64,000 bases of DNA from an uncultured Oscillospiraceae bacterium (GCA_934569225.1 CAKTKC010000007.1:1-64000), one strand, 5' to 3'. Counted from the first letter of the stretch, positions 33,250-40,725 are shown. The notes: generated by a model from the sequence alone, not told the origin. Numbers and translations: made by a program.

Positions 33250-33810
33250 TAATAAATCTACATGATTCAGAATCGCCTCTTCAATTCTCTGAGGTTCAAT
33301 GCCAATATAGCGCTGAGTAACTGCGGCAGAGCTGTGCTGTAAAAGCCGTTGCACCAAAGCGATGTCATAGCCATTCGCCTTGTAAATCTCCGTTGCGTAC
33401 CATTTGCGGAAGCTGTGCGTTCCGATTCCCTCATAACCCAAATAATCGCAGACGAGCGCAAGCTGTTTCTGAACGGTTCGCTCTGTGATGGGGAAAATCA
33501 AATCCCTTGCGCCAATGCCGTTGCGAAGGCAGTAGTTTTCAATGTACTGTTTCACCACAAGGGGAACGGTGAACACTCTTCGCTTGCCCGTTTTCTGCTC
33601 GACGATCTCCAAACGGTAGCGCTCGCCGTCCTTTACAATGTCGCAGGGGCGCAGTTTGAGGATGTCGCTAATCCGCAAGCCCAAGTTTCCCTCCAACACA
33701 AGCGCCGTGGCGGCTCGTTCATTGGGGCGAAAGAAGGAACTGCCCTCACGCATGGCAGCGATGATCTCTTTGTACTGCTCTGTTGTCAGAGCCTTGGTTT
33801 TCTTGTTCAT
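33247..33810 (-). CDS. Small tyrosine recombinase (XerC/D-like)
   Basis: 187 residues, with only the catalytic domain and no arm- or core-binding domain. Catalytic residues: Arg in GNLGLRISDILKLR, His-x-x-Arg in GTHSFRKWYATEI, His in LLQHSSAAVTQRYIG with the Tyr in QRY. The first integrase already serves tRNA integration, so this one may resolve or invert DNA within the element or on a host plasmid; the target is unknown. The ATG at 33810 was chosen because AAAAGGAGA lies seven bases upstream. Confidence 0.85.
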   Translation of the reverse strand: MNKKTKALTTEQYKEIIAAMREGSSFFRPNERAATALVLEGNLGLRISDILKLRPCDIVKDGERYRLEIVEQKTGKRRVFTVPLVVKQYIENYCLRNGIGARDLIFPITERTVQKQLALVCDYLGYEGIGTHSFRKWYATEIYKANGYDIALVQRLLQHSSAAVTQRYIGIEPQRIEEAILNHVDLL

Positions 33811-33977
33811 GGCGTCTCCTTTTGGCTGAAAGTTCGTATTTGGAGCAGGAAAAGTTCGCATCTTTGCGCCGTTTTTCAAAAAGCCTTGCAGCAAGGGGCT
33901 TTTGCTGTTCGTAATTCTACAATTTTAGGAACCTCCCCTCTTGGCTCGGTTTGCAGAGCCAAGAGGGATTTCAGCGC

Positions 33978-34256
33978 TCAGGCGCTGATGGAGAAGCGAC
34001 GGCTGGAAACCTGCTTGGTGTATGCCTTGTAGATGTCAGGCATTACCTTCTTGAAAGCCGTGGTATCAAAGCGCTGGGAGAGGACAGCAGTGTATCGGAC
34101 GATGTACTGTCCAGCAATCAGTTCCTCTACCTCTCTGGCTTCCATCTCTGCCTTGATGGTGTTGCGGATGGTGTCGGCCTCGGCTTTGAGTTCCTCCATC
34201 ATGGCTTCGTATTTGTTCAGCAGTTCAATCTTGGCAAGCAGTTCGATTTTAGACAT
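33978..34256 (-). CDS. Conserved small protein of mobile elements, unknown function
   Basis: 92 residues. The N-terminal half is coiled-coil-like (IELLAKIELLNKYEAMMEELKAEADTIRNTIKAEMEAREVEEL). The C-terminal half has IVRYTAVLSQRFDTTAFKKVMPDIYKAYTKQVSSRRFSISA. The end (RxDTTxLKKxxPDxYxxYxKxxxxRRFxI) is a pattern I associate with small phage/plasmid proteins of Bacillota, though no function is known. GGAGAAACC precedes the start. It lies alone between the recombinase and the Cro-like gene. Confidence 0.65.
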   Translation of the reverse strand: MSKIELLAKIELLNKYEAMMEELKAEADTIRNTIKAEMEAREVEELIAGQYIVRYTAVLSQRFDTTAFKKVMPDIYKAYTKQVSSRRFSISA

Positions 34257-34511
34257 TTTCGGTTTCTCCTTTGTGTTTGTTTTGCCGTCTCTCCGTGCTG
34301 TCGCTGCTCCTTTGTGGGTTGTTCAGGGGGCTTACAACAGGCAGTGTTGAAATTGGCTGCCCCTCAATTACAAGAATAGTATAGCACGAATAGTCGTGCA
34401 AGTCTATTGACAAAATGCACGAAAATTAGTGCCGTTTCTTGGTTAATTTTGCACTTGATTTCGTGCAATCTGACTGCTATAATAAGGACAATGGAGAAGG
34501 AGGCGAATTTT

Positions 34512-34739
34512 GTGCCACTGCAATACAAAATTGACATTCTGAATGCCCTGAAAGAGAAGGGCTACAACACAAACAAGATACGGACAGAAGGACTTCTCAG
34601 TCAATCCACTTTGCAGAAGTTCAGAAACCAACAGGGGGTTTCGTGGGAGAACCTTGAAACCCTTTGCCGTCTGCTGGACTGCCAGCCTGCCGATCTGATC
34701 GAGTATGTAAAAGAGGACGATGTCAGCGAAAGGGGCTGA
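34512..34739 (+). CDS. Cro/C1-type helix-turn-helix protein
   Basis: 75 residues forming little more than one helix-turn-helix: LQYKIDILNALKEKGYNTNKIRTEGLLSQSTLQKFRNQQGVSWENLETLCRLLDCQPADLIEYV. This is the compact Cro-like type common in mobile elements, probably a repressor. I chose GTG at 34512 because AAGGAGG lies eight bases upstream; an ATG at 34491 would add seven residues. It is divergent from the 92-residue gene and probably controls both. Confidence 0.8.
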   Translation: MPLQYKIDILNALKEKGYNTNKIRTEGLLSQSTLQKFRNQQGVSWENLETLCRLLDCQPADLIEYVKEDDVSERG

Positions 34740-34994
34740 CGTATTTCCTGAACAGAAAGTCTGCGTTTTGGGACGCTTTCAGGGGCGTTTTTGGGGAACC
34801 AAAAGTGTCTGCGAAACCAAATGGTTGATTGAACAGGGGGCTGTATTACAGGAAAGCCAGATGATTTCCCACCGAACGAAAAAAGGCGTGGCTTGCGCTC
34901 CTACCAAGAGAGGATTTGATTTCAGCAAACGGCTTTCAGGTCTGTTTGCGGACAGCCCTTTTTTCACGCCACACGGCGCAGACGGCAGAAAACG
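34740..34994. other. Stretch without a supported gene
   Basis: Between the Cro-like gene and the terminator at 34995 no convincing gene is seen. A plus-strand open frame continues through it (34720-35211) but it runs antisense across a terminator and a small gene and has no recognisable domain. Confidence 0.5.
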
Positions 34995-35044
34995 AAAAAA
35001 AACGGCAAGCCAACCAAGGTTCTTCCTTGTGTCGGCTTGCCGTT
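34995..35044 (-). terminator. Terminator of the element's leftward operon
   Basis: On the minus strand AACGGCAAGCC and GGCTTGCCGTT pair, with an inner CAAGGAAGAACCTTG hairpin, followed by eight T residues. It ends the operon running from about 36138 to 35049. Confidence 0.85.
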
Positions 35045-35048
35045 TCCT

Positions 35049-35204
35049 TTATAGTTTAATTTTGATTTCCTTGTTACAGTCCTTCAGCAAATCGTCCACT
35101 GCCGCATCCAAGGCAGTTTTCATGGACTTTTCCATAATGCTGAAAATCTCTTTTTCAAGGACGGACTGCTTCTTTTTCTTCTTGTCCTCTTTCTTCTCGC
35201 TCAT
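35049..35204 (-). CDS. Small lysine-rich protein, unknown function
   Basis: 51 residues: a charged start (MSEKKEDKKKKKQSVLEKE) and one amphipathic helix (IFSIMEKSMKTALDAAVDDLLKDCNKEIKIKL). Its ATG overlaps the stop of the preceding gene by ATGA and the terminator follows five bases after its stop, which supports real translation as the last gene of the operon. No family is recognised. Confidence 0.55.
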   Translation of the reverse strand: MSEKKEDKKKKKQSVLEKEIFSIMEKSMKTALDAAVDDLLKDCNKEIKIKL

Positions 35205-35392
35205 CGTTTGATTTTCACCTCGCTCGTTATTTTGATGGAATCCACGGAATCCGCAAGTTCTTCCTGCTCTGCCTGCTGCCTGTTCATCTTCTTGTGGAGG
35301 GCGTATAGGATTTCATCAGGTGTGAAGCCGTCAAGGTACATCCAGTCATAGTATTCGGGTATTTCACGGAAACGGTAATTTTCTAATGTCAT
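35201..35392 (-). CDS. Small protein of the element operon, unknown function
   Basis: 63 residues: MTLENYRFREIPEYYDWMYLDGFTPDEILYALHKKMNRQQAEQEELADSVDSIKITSEVKIKR. The middle, DGFTPDEILYALHKKM, looks like a short helical motif; the end is hydrophilic. It overlaps both neighbours by four bases, which is good evidence for coupled translation. I do not recognise the family. Confidence 0.6.
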   Translation of the reverse strand: MTLENYRFREIPEYYDWMYLDGFTPDEILYALHKKMNRQQAEQEELADSVDSIKITSEVKIKR

Positions 35393-36138
35393 TCTGATTC
35401 TCCTTTATCAAATCGTATAATATCTAAACCATCAAGTGCGTAAACTGGCACTTTGAATGGGTAATAGCCATGTTTTTCCTTAAATTCTTTGCGGGCTGTC
35501 AGGTAATTGGAAAAGCTGAGACTGCCTATGCTCTCAATCAAATCATCCTTTGTAATCAGCCCAATTTGATAGTCGTTGAGCAGTTCCAATTCTGCATCTT
35601 TGGAGTTTTCTTTGATTGCTCCAAACATTTCGCAAAATTCTCTGATTGTTTCGTCCTCTAATGGGATGTAAATATTGTGGTCAAAATCCACACGACACCA
35701 TATTTTATCAATGACAGCGCCGTGTGTTCCACTCTCGCCGACGCGCTTGCCGAACATTGCCGACATTCGCAGACGGGTGTACTCATAAACGGTTCCCTCT
35801 GTGTGTTCAAAGGCTTTTATTGCGTCGGCCTTTCTGATAATCCGTGCAACGTTTCTCGGCGTTTGAACATTGTCAACCTCTATAACCTCGACGATCTGTT
35901 CTTCATAGGTTTTGTCACGAACCTCTTTGCTCCTTTTGGATGGGGGCTTCTTGTAATCGCCCAGCTTTTTGAGGATGTGATAATTGGTGGAGCGCTCTTC
36001 ATAGATTACTTCATACTCATAATACAGACAGAAGTTCTCCAAGTATTTGTCCCTCGAATGATCCCATGTGCTTTTGCTGATTCCCATGAAACGCTGCATT
36101 TCTTGGGTTGAGTAGGTCTTGCCCTCTTCTAATTCCAT
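35389..36138 (-). CDS. Element-encoded protein with N-terminal helix-turn-helix, unknown function
   Basis: 249 residues. TYSTQEMQRFMGISKSTWDHSRDKYLENFCLYYEYEVIYEERSTNYHILKKLGDY (about residues 8-62) has the look of a winged helix similar to those at the start of plasmid replication or excision proteins. RDKTYEEQIVEVIEVDNVQTPRNVARII and the tyrosine-rich C-terminus match nothing I know. It could be the element's replication initiator or a regulator; neither is shown. It heads the three-gene operon ending at 35049 and overlaps the next gene by ATGA. Confidence 0.6.
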   Translation of the reverse strand: MELEEGKTYSTQEMQRFMGISKSTWDHSRDKYLENFCLYYEYEVIYEERSTNYHILKKLGDYKKPPSKRSKEVRDKTYEEQIVEVIEVDNVQTPRNVARIIRKADAIKAFEHTEGTVYEYTRLRMSAMFGKRVGESGTHGAVIDKIWCRVDFDHNIYIPLEDETIREFCEMFGAIKENSKDAELELLNDYQIGLITKDDLIESIGSLSFSNYLTARKEFKEKHGYYPFKVPVYALDGLDIIRFDKGESE

Positions 36139-36287
36139 GTGTTTTCACCTCACTTCTCTACACTATTACTGCAAAATCTATTCATTGATCTGTTGGAAAT
36201 TGTCCAAAAATTTTTGATAAAAACATTATGCAAGTTTTTTTTGAGGCGCTTATATTAAAAGAAGCTCAAAAAATTTTGCATAGTATT

Positions 36288-36698
36288 TTAAGCAGCTCTC
36301 CTTTCTTCAACAGGGGGATTCAGATATGCTTTTCCGTTGATGATTATCGGCAGCTCCTTGTAATTGGGGAAGCGCTTCACGAACCAATCATGTACATACT
36401 TGTATCTATTGGACTGACTGAGGGAAAACTCCTTGACTTTCTCAAATTCGGCAAGGGCTTCTGCGCCGTCAGCGAAGGCAGAAATGTAGCGCTCCATACG
36501 GTCGTAGGTCATGCCCTTTGTGGGATTGCTCGTCTTGGGGGACTTGTGCGTGCGATATGCAATCCGCAGGTCAGGACAAGCCGCACGACAGTTTGCAATA
36601 ACATTACGGGCTTCGGATTCAGGGTCAAGGGCTGTTTCGGCAAATGCCTTGGTGATGGTCAGCGTCTTGGTGGCAAAATTCATCTGGTACTCTTTCAT
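36288..36698 (-). CDS. Element-encoded small protein, paralogue of the upstream gene
   Basis: 136 residues. The central part (KGMTYDRMERYISAFADGAEALAEFEKVKE, then KYVHDWFVKRFPNYKE) aligns with residues of the gene at 36720-37178 (KGLTLPRMKAYIETQPNSKERLIEFKAIQK, KKWFLVTFPEFKE). The two thus share a fold. The start (FATKTLTITKAFAETALDPESEARNVI) also matches in pattern (TYNFINKTIVGTKSAINRA). No known domain is recognised. It follows its paralogue by 21 bases and has AGGAGG-like sequence before its ATG. Confidence 0.62.
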   Translation of the reverse strand: MKEYQMNFATKTLTITKAFAETALDPESEARNVIANCRAACPDLRIAYRTHKSPKTSNPTKGMTYDRMERYISAFADGAEALAEFEKVKEFSLSQSNRYKYVHDWFVKRFPNYKELPIIINGKAYLNPPVEERRAA

Positions 36699-36719
36699 TT
36701 TTATTTCCTCCTGATTCTA

Positions 36720-37178
36720 TTACGCAGTCTTTTTCTCATTTTCGATAACGGCGAGTGTGGCAGCTGCCTTTGCGAGATCATCTTCTCCGACGGCTACTTC
36801 GGCAGAAATCTCGGCTTCGCTCACATTGTTTTCCTTGAACTCAGGGAAGGTAACTAAGAACCACTTCTTGGTCAGGGGGTACTTCGCACCCTTTGCCTCT
36901 GCAACCTTCTGGATGGCTTTGAACTCAATCAGGCGCTCCTTGCTGTTGGGCTGCGTTTCAATGTACGCCTTCATACGGGGGAGGGTCAGGCCCTTGTACT
37001 TTTTCTTATCGGCCTTGTGCTTGATTTGCTTCTCTGCAACCGTAAAATCAGGATGTTCGGCAAGCATTTCGCAGAGCATTCCATATTCGGGCTTCAGCCC
37101 CTTGTTTGCACGGTTGATTGCAGACTTGGTGCCGACGATGGTCTTGTTGATGAAGTTGTAAGTGAAGATGGCGTTCAT
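36720..37178 (-). CDS. Element-encoded small protein, paralogue of the downstream gene
   Basis: 152 residues: a start of TYNFINKTIVGTKSAINRANKGLKPEYGMLCEML, a lysine-rich stretch (KQIKHKADKKKYKGLT) and the conserved RMKAYIETQ...EFKAIQK...WFLVTFPEFKE block also present in the downstream protein. An acidic, Ala-rich tail closes it. The positive charge suggests nucleic-acid binding, but this is only an inference. Its promoter at 37267-37302 carries the ATAACGACC box, and its leader is duplicated in front of the gene at 37500. Confidence 0.62.
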   Translation of the reverse strand: MNAIFTYNFINKTIVGTKSAINRANKGLKPEYGMLCEMLAEHPDFTVAEKQIKHKADKKKYKGLTLPRMKAYIETQPNSKERLIEFKAIQKVAEAKGAKYPLTKKWFLVTFPEFKENNVSEAEISAEVAVGEDDLAKAAATLAVIENEKKTA

Positions 37179-37182
37179 TGTA

Positions 37183-37225
37183 ATTTCCTTTCTGCGCTCT
37201 TGGCGCTTGCGATTGGTCGCAACCC
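37183..37225 (-). repeat. Duplicated 5' leader, copy 1
   Basis: The minus-strand leader GGGTTGCGACC-AATCGCAAGCGCCA-AGAGCGCAGAAAGGAAATT before the gene at 37178 recurs nearly unchanged at 37504-37548 before the gene at 37500. It includes the ribosome-binding site AAAGGAAAT and a GCG-rich potential hairpin. Confidence 0.7.
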
Positions 37226-37266
37226 ATATTTTATTTGAGGTGTTTTCCTCTGTTCTTTATGTACTT

Positions 37267-37302
37267 ATTATAGCAAACGGTTTTCTCGGATTGGTCGTTA
37301 TA
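37267..37302 (-). promoter_or_regulatory. Promoter with ATAACGACC box (paralogue operon)
   Basis: The minus strand reads TATAACGACCAATC (37302-37289), 16 bases, TATAAT (37272-37267). No usual -35 box is present. Confidence 0.65.
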
Positions 37303-37314
37303 TTGGCACTTGCT

Positions 37315-37500
37315 TTACAGTTCGCCAAAGACCATTTCAAAGGCTTCAAAGAACATCTCATTGCTCCAAGTGCTAAGTTCATCATCAGTCAGATAATGTC
37401 CATCGTCACATTTCCAGCCGTGTTCTTCAATTGTCATACAAAGCCCCTCGACTATGACGACAATTTCATCCTCGGTGTAAAACTTGTTCTTGTACCACAT
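37315..37500 (-). CDS. Small acidic protein, unknown function
   Basis: 61 residues from the ATG at 37500: MWYKNKFYTEDEIVVIVEGLCMTIEEHGWKCDDGHYLTDDELSTWSNEMFFEAFEMVFGEL. It is strongly acidic, a profile found in DNA-mimic and anti-restriction proteins, though that is speculation here. AAAGGAAATTG precedes the start, within the duplicated leader. Its stop lies just upstream of the next promoter, so it is a single-gene unit. Confidence 0.58.
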   Translation of the reverse strand: MWYKNKFYTEDEIVVIVEGLCMTIEEHGWKCDDGHYLTDDELSTWSNEMFFEAFEMVFGEL

Positions 37501-37503
37501 ATC

Positions 37504-37548
37504 AATTTCCTTTCTGCGCTTCTGGCGCTTGCGGTCAGGTCGCAACCC
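37504..37548 (-). repeat. Duplicated 5' leader, copy 2
   Basis: Matches 37183-37225 with few changes (CAATTTCCTTTCTGCGCT, TGGCGCTTGCGG, GGTCGCAACCC on the plus strand). It suggests that the promoter-leader unit was duplicated together. Confidence 0.7.
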
Positions 37549-37596
37549 TTTATTTTGTTTTGTCTGAGGTCTTATCTCTCTCAACCTTGTGACTAT

Positions 37597-37632
37597 ATTA
37601 TACCGAATCTTCGCTCTTGACTGGTCGTTATA
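37597..37632 (-). promoter_or_regulatory. Promoter with ATAACGACC box (small acidic gene)
   Basis: The minus strand reads TATAACGACCAGTC (37632-37619), 16 bases, TATAAT (37602-37597): the same geometry as 37267-37302. Confidence 0.65.
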
Positions 37633-37823
37633 ATAGTACTATAATATAGGCGTACAGAAAAAGAAAAAGCGGCTTCAAAGAGCCGCAAAAATCAGAGTTA
37701 CCGCCACATCGGCGCAACTCGTTTGAGAGATATTCAAAAGATGTACAAAGGCGTATCGTTCCCCTTTTGGAGATGAAGCAGGGCGCTGCATACTTGAATG
37801 GTTGACGTGTCCTGCTGTATCGT
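37633..37823. other. Right end of the element, no gene seen
   Basis: This stretch holds short open frames only, none with a ribosome-binding site and domain support. It leads into the arm-type sites and attR. Confidence 0.5.
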
Positions 37824-37860
37824 TGTTGTCCAAAAGATTTGGACAACAACTTGGACAACA
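37824..37860 (+). promoter_or_regulatory. Right arm-type integrase binding sites (candidate)
   Basis: The word TTGGACAACA occurs at 37851, again with one change at 37839, and inverted at 37824-37833. It matches the pair at the left end (29733-29753). Confidence 0.6.
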
Positions 37861-37961
37861 AATTAAAATATACTCAAAAAACAATGTGCAGTAAGTTGCA
37901 GAAATTGAGGGTTTTGAAGGTAAATCCGCCATTTGCGGAGTGGCAAACTTGCCACGGAGCA

Positions 37962-38009
37962 AATGGCATTCAAGAGGTCAGCGGTTCGATCCCGCTTATC
38001 TCCACCAAA
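37962..38009 (+). repeat. Right attachment repeat (attR) of the integrated element
   Basis: An exact 48-base copy of 29612-29659, the 3' half of tRNA-Ala including CCA. It marks the right boundary of the element. Confidence 0.9.
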
Positions 38010-38027
38010 TGTGCGCTGAGGCACAAG

Positions 38028-38066
38028 AAAAACCTTGAAATCATCTGATTTCAAGGTTTTTTCTTT
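38028..38066 (+). terminator. Original terminator of the tRNA-Ala gene
   Basis: AAACCTTGAAATCA and TGATTTCAAGGTTT form a 14-bp stem with a two-base remainder, then TTTTC. After excision it would lie directly behind the tRNA gene. Confidence 0.8.
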
Positions 38067-38100
38067 TCCAAAAGTAGAAAATTCGGGAGATTTGCAAAAG

Positions 38101-38154
38101 GCACCTGTGCGCTTGATTTTTGATGGAAATTTTGAAAATCAAGAGGTCAGGTAC
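38101..38154 (+). repeat. Imperfect direct repeat flanking the accessory block, left copy
   Basis: GCACCTG, then CTTGATTTTTGATGGAAATT, then AAATCAAG and CAGG. It aligns over 54 bases with 44273-44326. The repeat also contains a CTTGATTTT/AAAATCAAG dyad. No gene lies between 38010 and 38254. Confidence 0.6.
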
Positions 38155-38254
38155 GATGAGGAAAAACAGGATGAATTTCCCCGCGCGGGACGCGGGGCTT
38201 CCTCCAAACAGCATCAACCGCTACACAAGTGGCCCCAAATCCTTTCCCCTGCCG

Positions 38255-38674
38255 TCAATACAGCGTCTCCTCGTTTTCTGCAAACAGCTTGTCGTTTACT
38301 CCAAATAAATCCATTCCATTCAAAATACCGTAGAGGATAATGGCATCCCGCCTATCCTTGGGATAAAGCTGCGCAAACCCGCATAGCTTCAAAAGCTCCT
38401 GGGTTTCCTCCAATGTGGCGTTCAGGCCAAAGCACAGGCACAAAAGACGGCTGCGGGAGGGATTGCGCCGCCCGGAAAAAACCTGATGCAAATATACTTC
38501 GCTCATGCCGGACTGCTTGGCAAGCGTCGCCTTGGAAATCCTTCGCTTCTGGAAAAGCCGGTTCAGCAATTCGCAAACGCTGTCCCGGTTGAAGCTGTCC
38601 TGATTCTCGGATAAGAATTGGTCGAGGCTGGGGGCTTCCATCAGCTTCTGCCGTAGATTATTCGTGTCTTTCAT
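38255..38674 (-). CDS. XRE-type regulator with C-terminal extension
   Basis: 139 residues. The helix-turn-helix is at about residues 38-70 (LLNRLFQKRRISKATLAKQSGMSEVYLHQVFSGRRNPSRSRLLCLCFGL). It is followed by NATLEETQELLKLCGFAQLYPKDRRDAIILYGILNGMDLFGVNDKLF, an extension typical of a Clostridia family that pairs with small protein kinases. It is divergent from such a kinase here with 92 bases between, so I infer that it controls it or is its substrate. Its own start region contains no clear promoter. Confidence 0.8.
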   Translation of the reverse strand: MKDTNNLRQKLMEAPSLDQFLSENQDSFNRDSVCELLNRLFQKRRISKATLAKQSGMSEVYLHQVFSGRRNPSRSRLLCLCFGLNATLEETQELLKLCGFAQLYPKDRRDAIILYGILNGMDLFGVNDKLFAENEETLY

Positions 38675-38766
38675 ATGCTACCGCCTTTACAACCGCGTGT
38701 TTTCTTTGTATAATCATACTGGTTCAGGCGAGCAAAATCAATATGCGCTTTGCATAGCTTAAGAGG

Positions 38767-39474
38767 GTGAGCGCGATTTATCCGTATTTGTTATCGAGCA
38801 TCGAAACGGACTATGAAACCGTAAGGACAATCAAACATAGCGAGCGCGGCTGTGTTTCGCTTCTGCAAAACAAACAGAACGGAACACGCTTTATTTTTCG
38901 CCATTATCACGGAAATGGGGAGGTCTACCGGAAGCTGCTGGGGATCTCCTGCCCAAACCTGCCACAGATCATGGAGACTGCGGAGCGGGACGGTATGGTG
39001 GCGGTGCTGGAAGAATACATACAGGGGGATTCTCTTGCCTACCTTTTGGAGGGCGCGCTGTTCACCCCCGCCGAAGCGCGGAAAATCACCCGGCAGCTGT
39101 GCAACGCCCTGTGGGTGCTGCACAAATTGGGCGCGGTGCATCGGGACATCAAACCGGAAAATGTGATGATCCGGGGCAGCGAGGCGATACTCATCGACTT
39201 TGACGCTTCCCGCATTTTCAAAAGCAACACAAACCAGGACACGCAGATTCTGGGAACCACGGGCTATGCTGCGCCGGAGCAATACGGGATTACCCAGACG
39301 GACGAGCGGGCGGATATCTATTCCCTTGGGGTGCTGCTGAATATCATGCTCACGGGAAAGCATCCGTCCAAAGAACTGGCAAGCGGCCGCTTAGGCCGTA
39401 TCGTGCAAAAATGCACCATGGTAAATCCGGACAAACGATTTAGAAGCGTGCTCTATCTGATGGAGGCGCTTTAG
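38767..39474 (+). CDS. Small eukaryotic-like Ser/Thr protein kinase
   Basis: 235 residues, a bare kinase domain without membrane or PASTA parts. Visible motifs: a degenerate Gly loop (KHSERGCVSLLQ); FIFRHY where the beta-3 Lys is expected (Arg instead); catalytic loop AVHRDIKPENVMI; LIDFDASR with DFD for DFG; GTTGYAAPEQYG as activation/APE segment; and DERADIYSLGVLLNIMLTG. Asp, Lys and Asn of the catalytic loop are intact, so activity is possible but the beta-3 change leaves doubt. The GTG at 38767 is the start assumed, with AGAGG before it; it is not firmly fixed. The neighbours are an XRE regulator and a zinc-ribbon membrane protein. Confidence 0.82.
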   Translation: MSAIYPYLLSSIETDYETVRTIKHSERGCVSLLQNKQNGTRFIFRHYHGNGEVYRKLLGISCPNLPQIMETAERDGMVAVLEEYIQGDSLAYLLEGALFTPAEARKITRQLCNALWVLHKLGAVHRDIKPENVMIRGSEAILIDFDASRIFKSNTNQDTQILGTTGYAAPEQYGITQTDERADIYSLGVLLNIMLTGKHPSKELASGRLGRIVQKCTMVNPDKRFRSVLYLMEAL

Positions 39475-39486
39475 GGAGAGAATAAC

Positions 39487-40725
39487 ATGAAAAAATGCAG
39501 AAATTGCGGCGCTAGTCTGCCGGAGGGCGCTTCCTTTTGCACCCATTGTGCCCAAAGCCAGATTGAGAGACAGGAAGTAAAGCCCCCGCGTCTGTGGCGG
39601 AAAAAGGCGCTGATTGCGGCTCTGTGCGCGCTTGTGCTGGTGACGGCGGCACTGGCGGTGTTCCTGCCCCACCGCCCGAAAACCTACGAGGGCGGCGCGT
39701 CCGTCACTTATACCGATCAGGACGGAACCTATGAGCTGCTTGTCGGCACTTTTTTAAACAACATTGAAGACAAGCAGCCGGAGGAAAAACGGACGCTTTC
39801 TCTTTCCGTGGACGAAACCTCCTACCTGCCTGCCATGCTTGGCGTTTACCGGAACGGAACGCCGGTAGACCCGGAAGCGTTTCTTGCCAAGGTGGAGCGC
39901 TGTACCCTGGAAGCATTCCCCAACGAAAACGGTGCATTGGATATCGCGGAGCCGCGCTATAACGAGATGTTTAGCGCCGCTGTTTTGGAAACGGATGTGG
40001 TTTTTACCGGAGCAAGCGGAACAAATGAGCTTGTCTGGACGCTGACAATGAAAAACGGCGATACCATCCGACTAAAGCATACCTTTGAGGTGCTGCCCCT
40101 TGTGCACGAGGCTTTTACAGCGGAAGATACCCCGCTGAATACCATAGAAGATTTGAAGGCGCTCCTTGACCGCATTGACGGGGAGGTTCCGGCAGACACC
40201 GTCGTGGATATTTATTTGCTGCCGGTCACCTACACCGGCGATCTGCACATATCCTCCCGCGCGGTGAATCTCTACGGCTGCTGCGACGGCAGCGGGCGAA
40301 CCGTGATTGAGGGAAGTCTGACTGTCAGCACCCACGCCCCGGACAAGGTGGTGCTGCATGATCTGGATTTTGTGGGCAACGGCGGCAACGGTCTTACCGC
40401 CACGGCATCGACGGTGATTGAGAATTGCTCTTTCACGGGCTATGATATCGGCGCGGCCGTGGAAAACGGCGGCATGATCGGCGTGGAAGCCTGTACATTC
40501 CGGAATAACAAAATCGGATTTTCCTATGATACATTGCGCTATTCCTTTTCCAAAGACGGATTTCCGGACTGTAGGATTGAGGGCAATGATGTTGGCATTC
40601 AATTTGTAAACCTTCCCTGTGCAATGCCGTTGGACTTTTTCGGTACTGTTTTTTCCGGAAACGGAACGGATATTGACAATCCGATCCAGAACCCCATCGA
40701 CCTGTCAAACGCGCTTTTTGAGTAA
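39487..40725 (+). CDS. Zinc-ribbon membrane protein with right-handed beta-helix domain
   Basis: 412 residues. CRNCGASLPEGASFCTHC (residues 4-21) is a zinc ribbon facing the cytoplasm. A membrane segment follows at about 39-58 (ALIAALCALVLVTAALAVFL). The outer part has a beta domain and then a parallel beta-helix with the repeating pattern VIENCSFTGYDIGAAVENGG, VEACTFRNNKIGF, CRIEGNDVGIQF (about residues 250-400). Beta-helices often bind or cleave polysaccharide, but no catalytic residues are evident. It starts 12 bases after the kinase and is probably co-expressed; the zinc ribbon could dock the kinase. Confidence 0.78.
   Translation: MKKCRNCGASLPEGASFCTHCAQSQIERQEVKPPRLWRKKALIAALCALVLVTAALAVFLPHRPKTYEGGASVTYTDQDGTYELLVGTFLNNIEDKQPEEKRTLSLSVDETSYLPAMLGVYRNGTPVDPEAFLAKVERCTLEAFPNENGALDIAEPRYNEMFSAAVLETDVVFTGASGTNELVWTLTMKNGDTIRLKHTFEVLPLVHEAFTAEDTPLNTIEDLKALLDRIDGEVPADTVVDIYLLPVTYTGDLHISSRAVNLYGCCDGSGRTVIEGSLTVSTHAPDKVVLHDLDFVGNGGNGLTATASTVIENCSFTGYDIGAAVENGGMIGVEACTFRNNKIGFSYDTLRYSFSKDGFPDCRIEGNDVGIQFVNLPCAMPLDFFGTVFSGNGTDIDNPIQNPIDLSNALFE

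Noticed and set aside
34720-35211. Possible 163-residue plus-strand protein after the Cro-like gene
   Set aside because: It runs through the terminator and the 51-residue gene on the other strand, has no recognisable domain and its end is a poly-Phe/Ser shadow of a Lys-rich gene.
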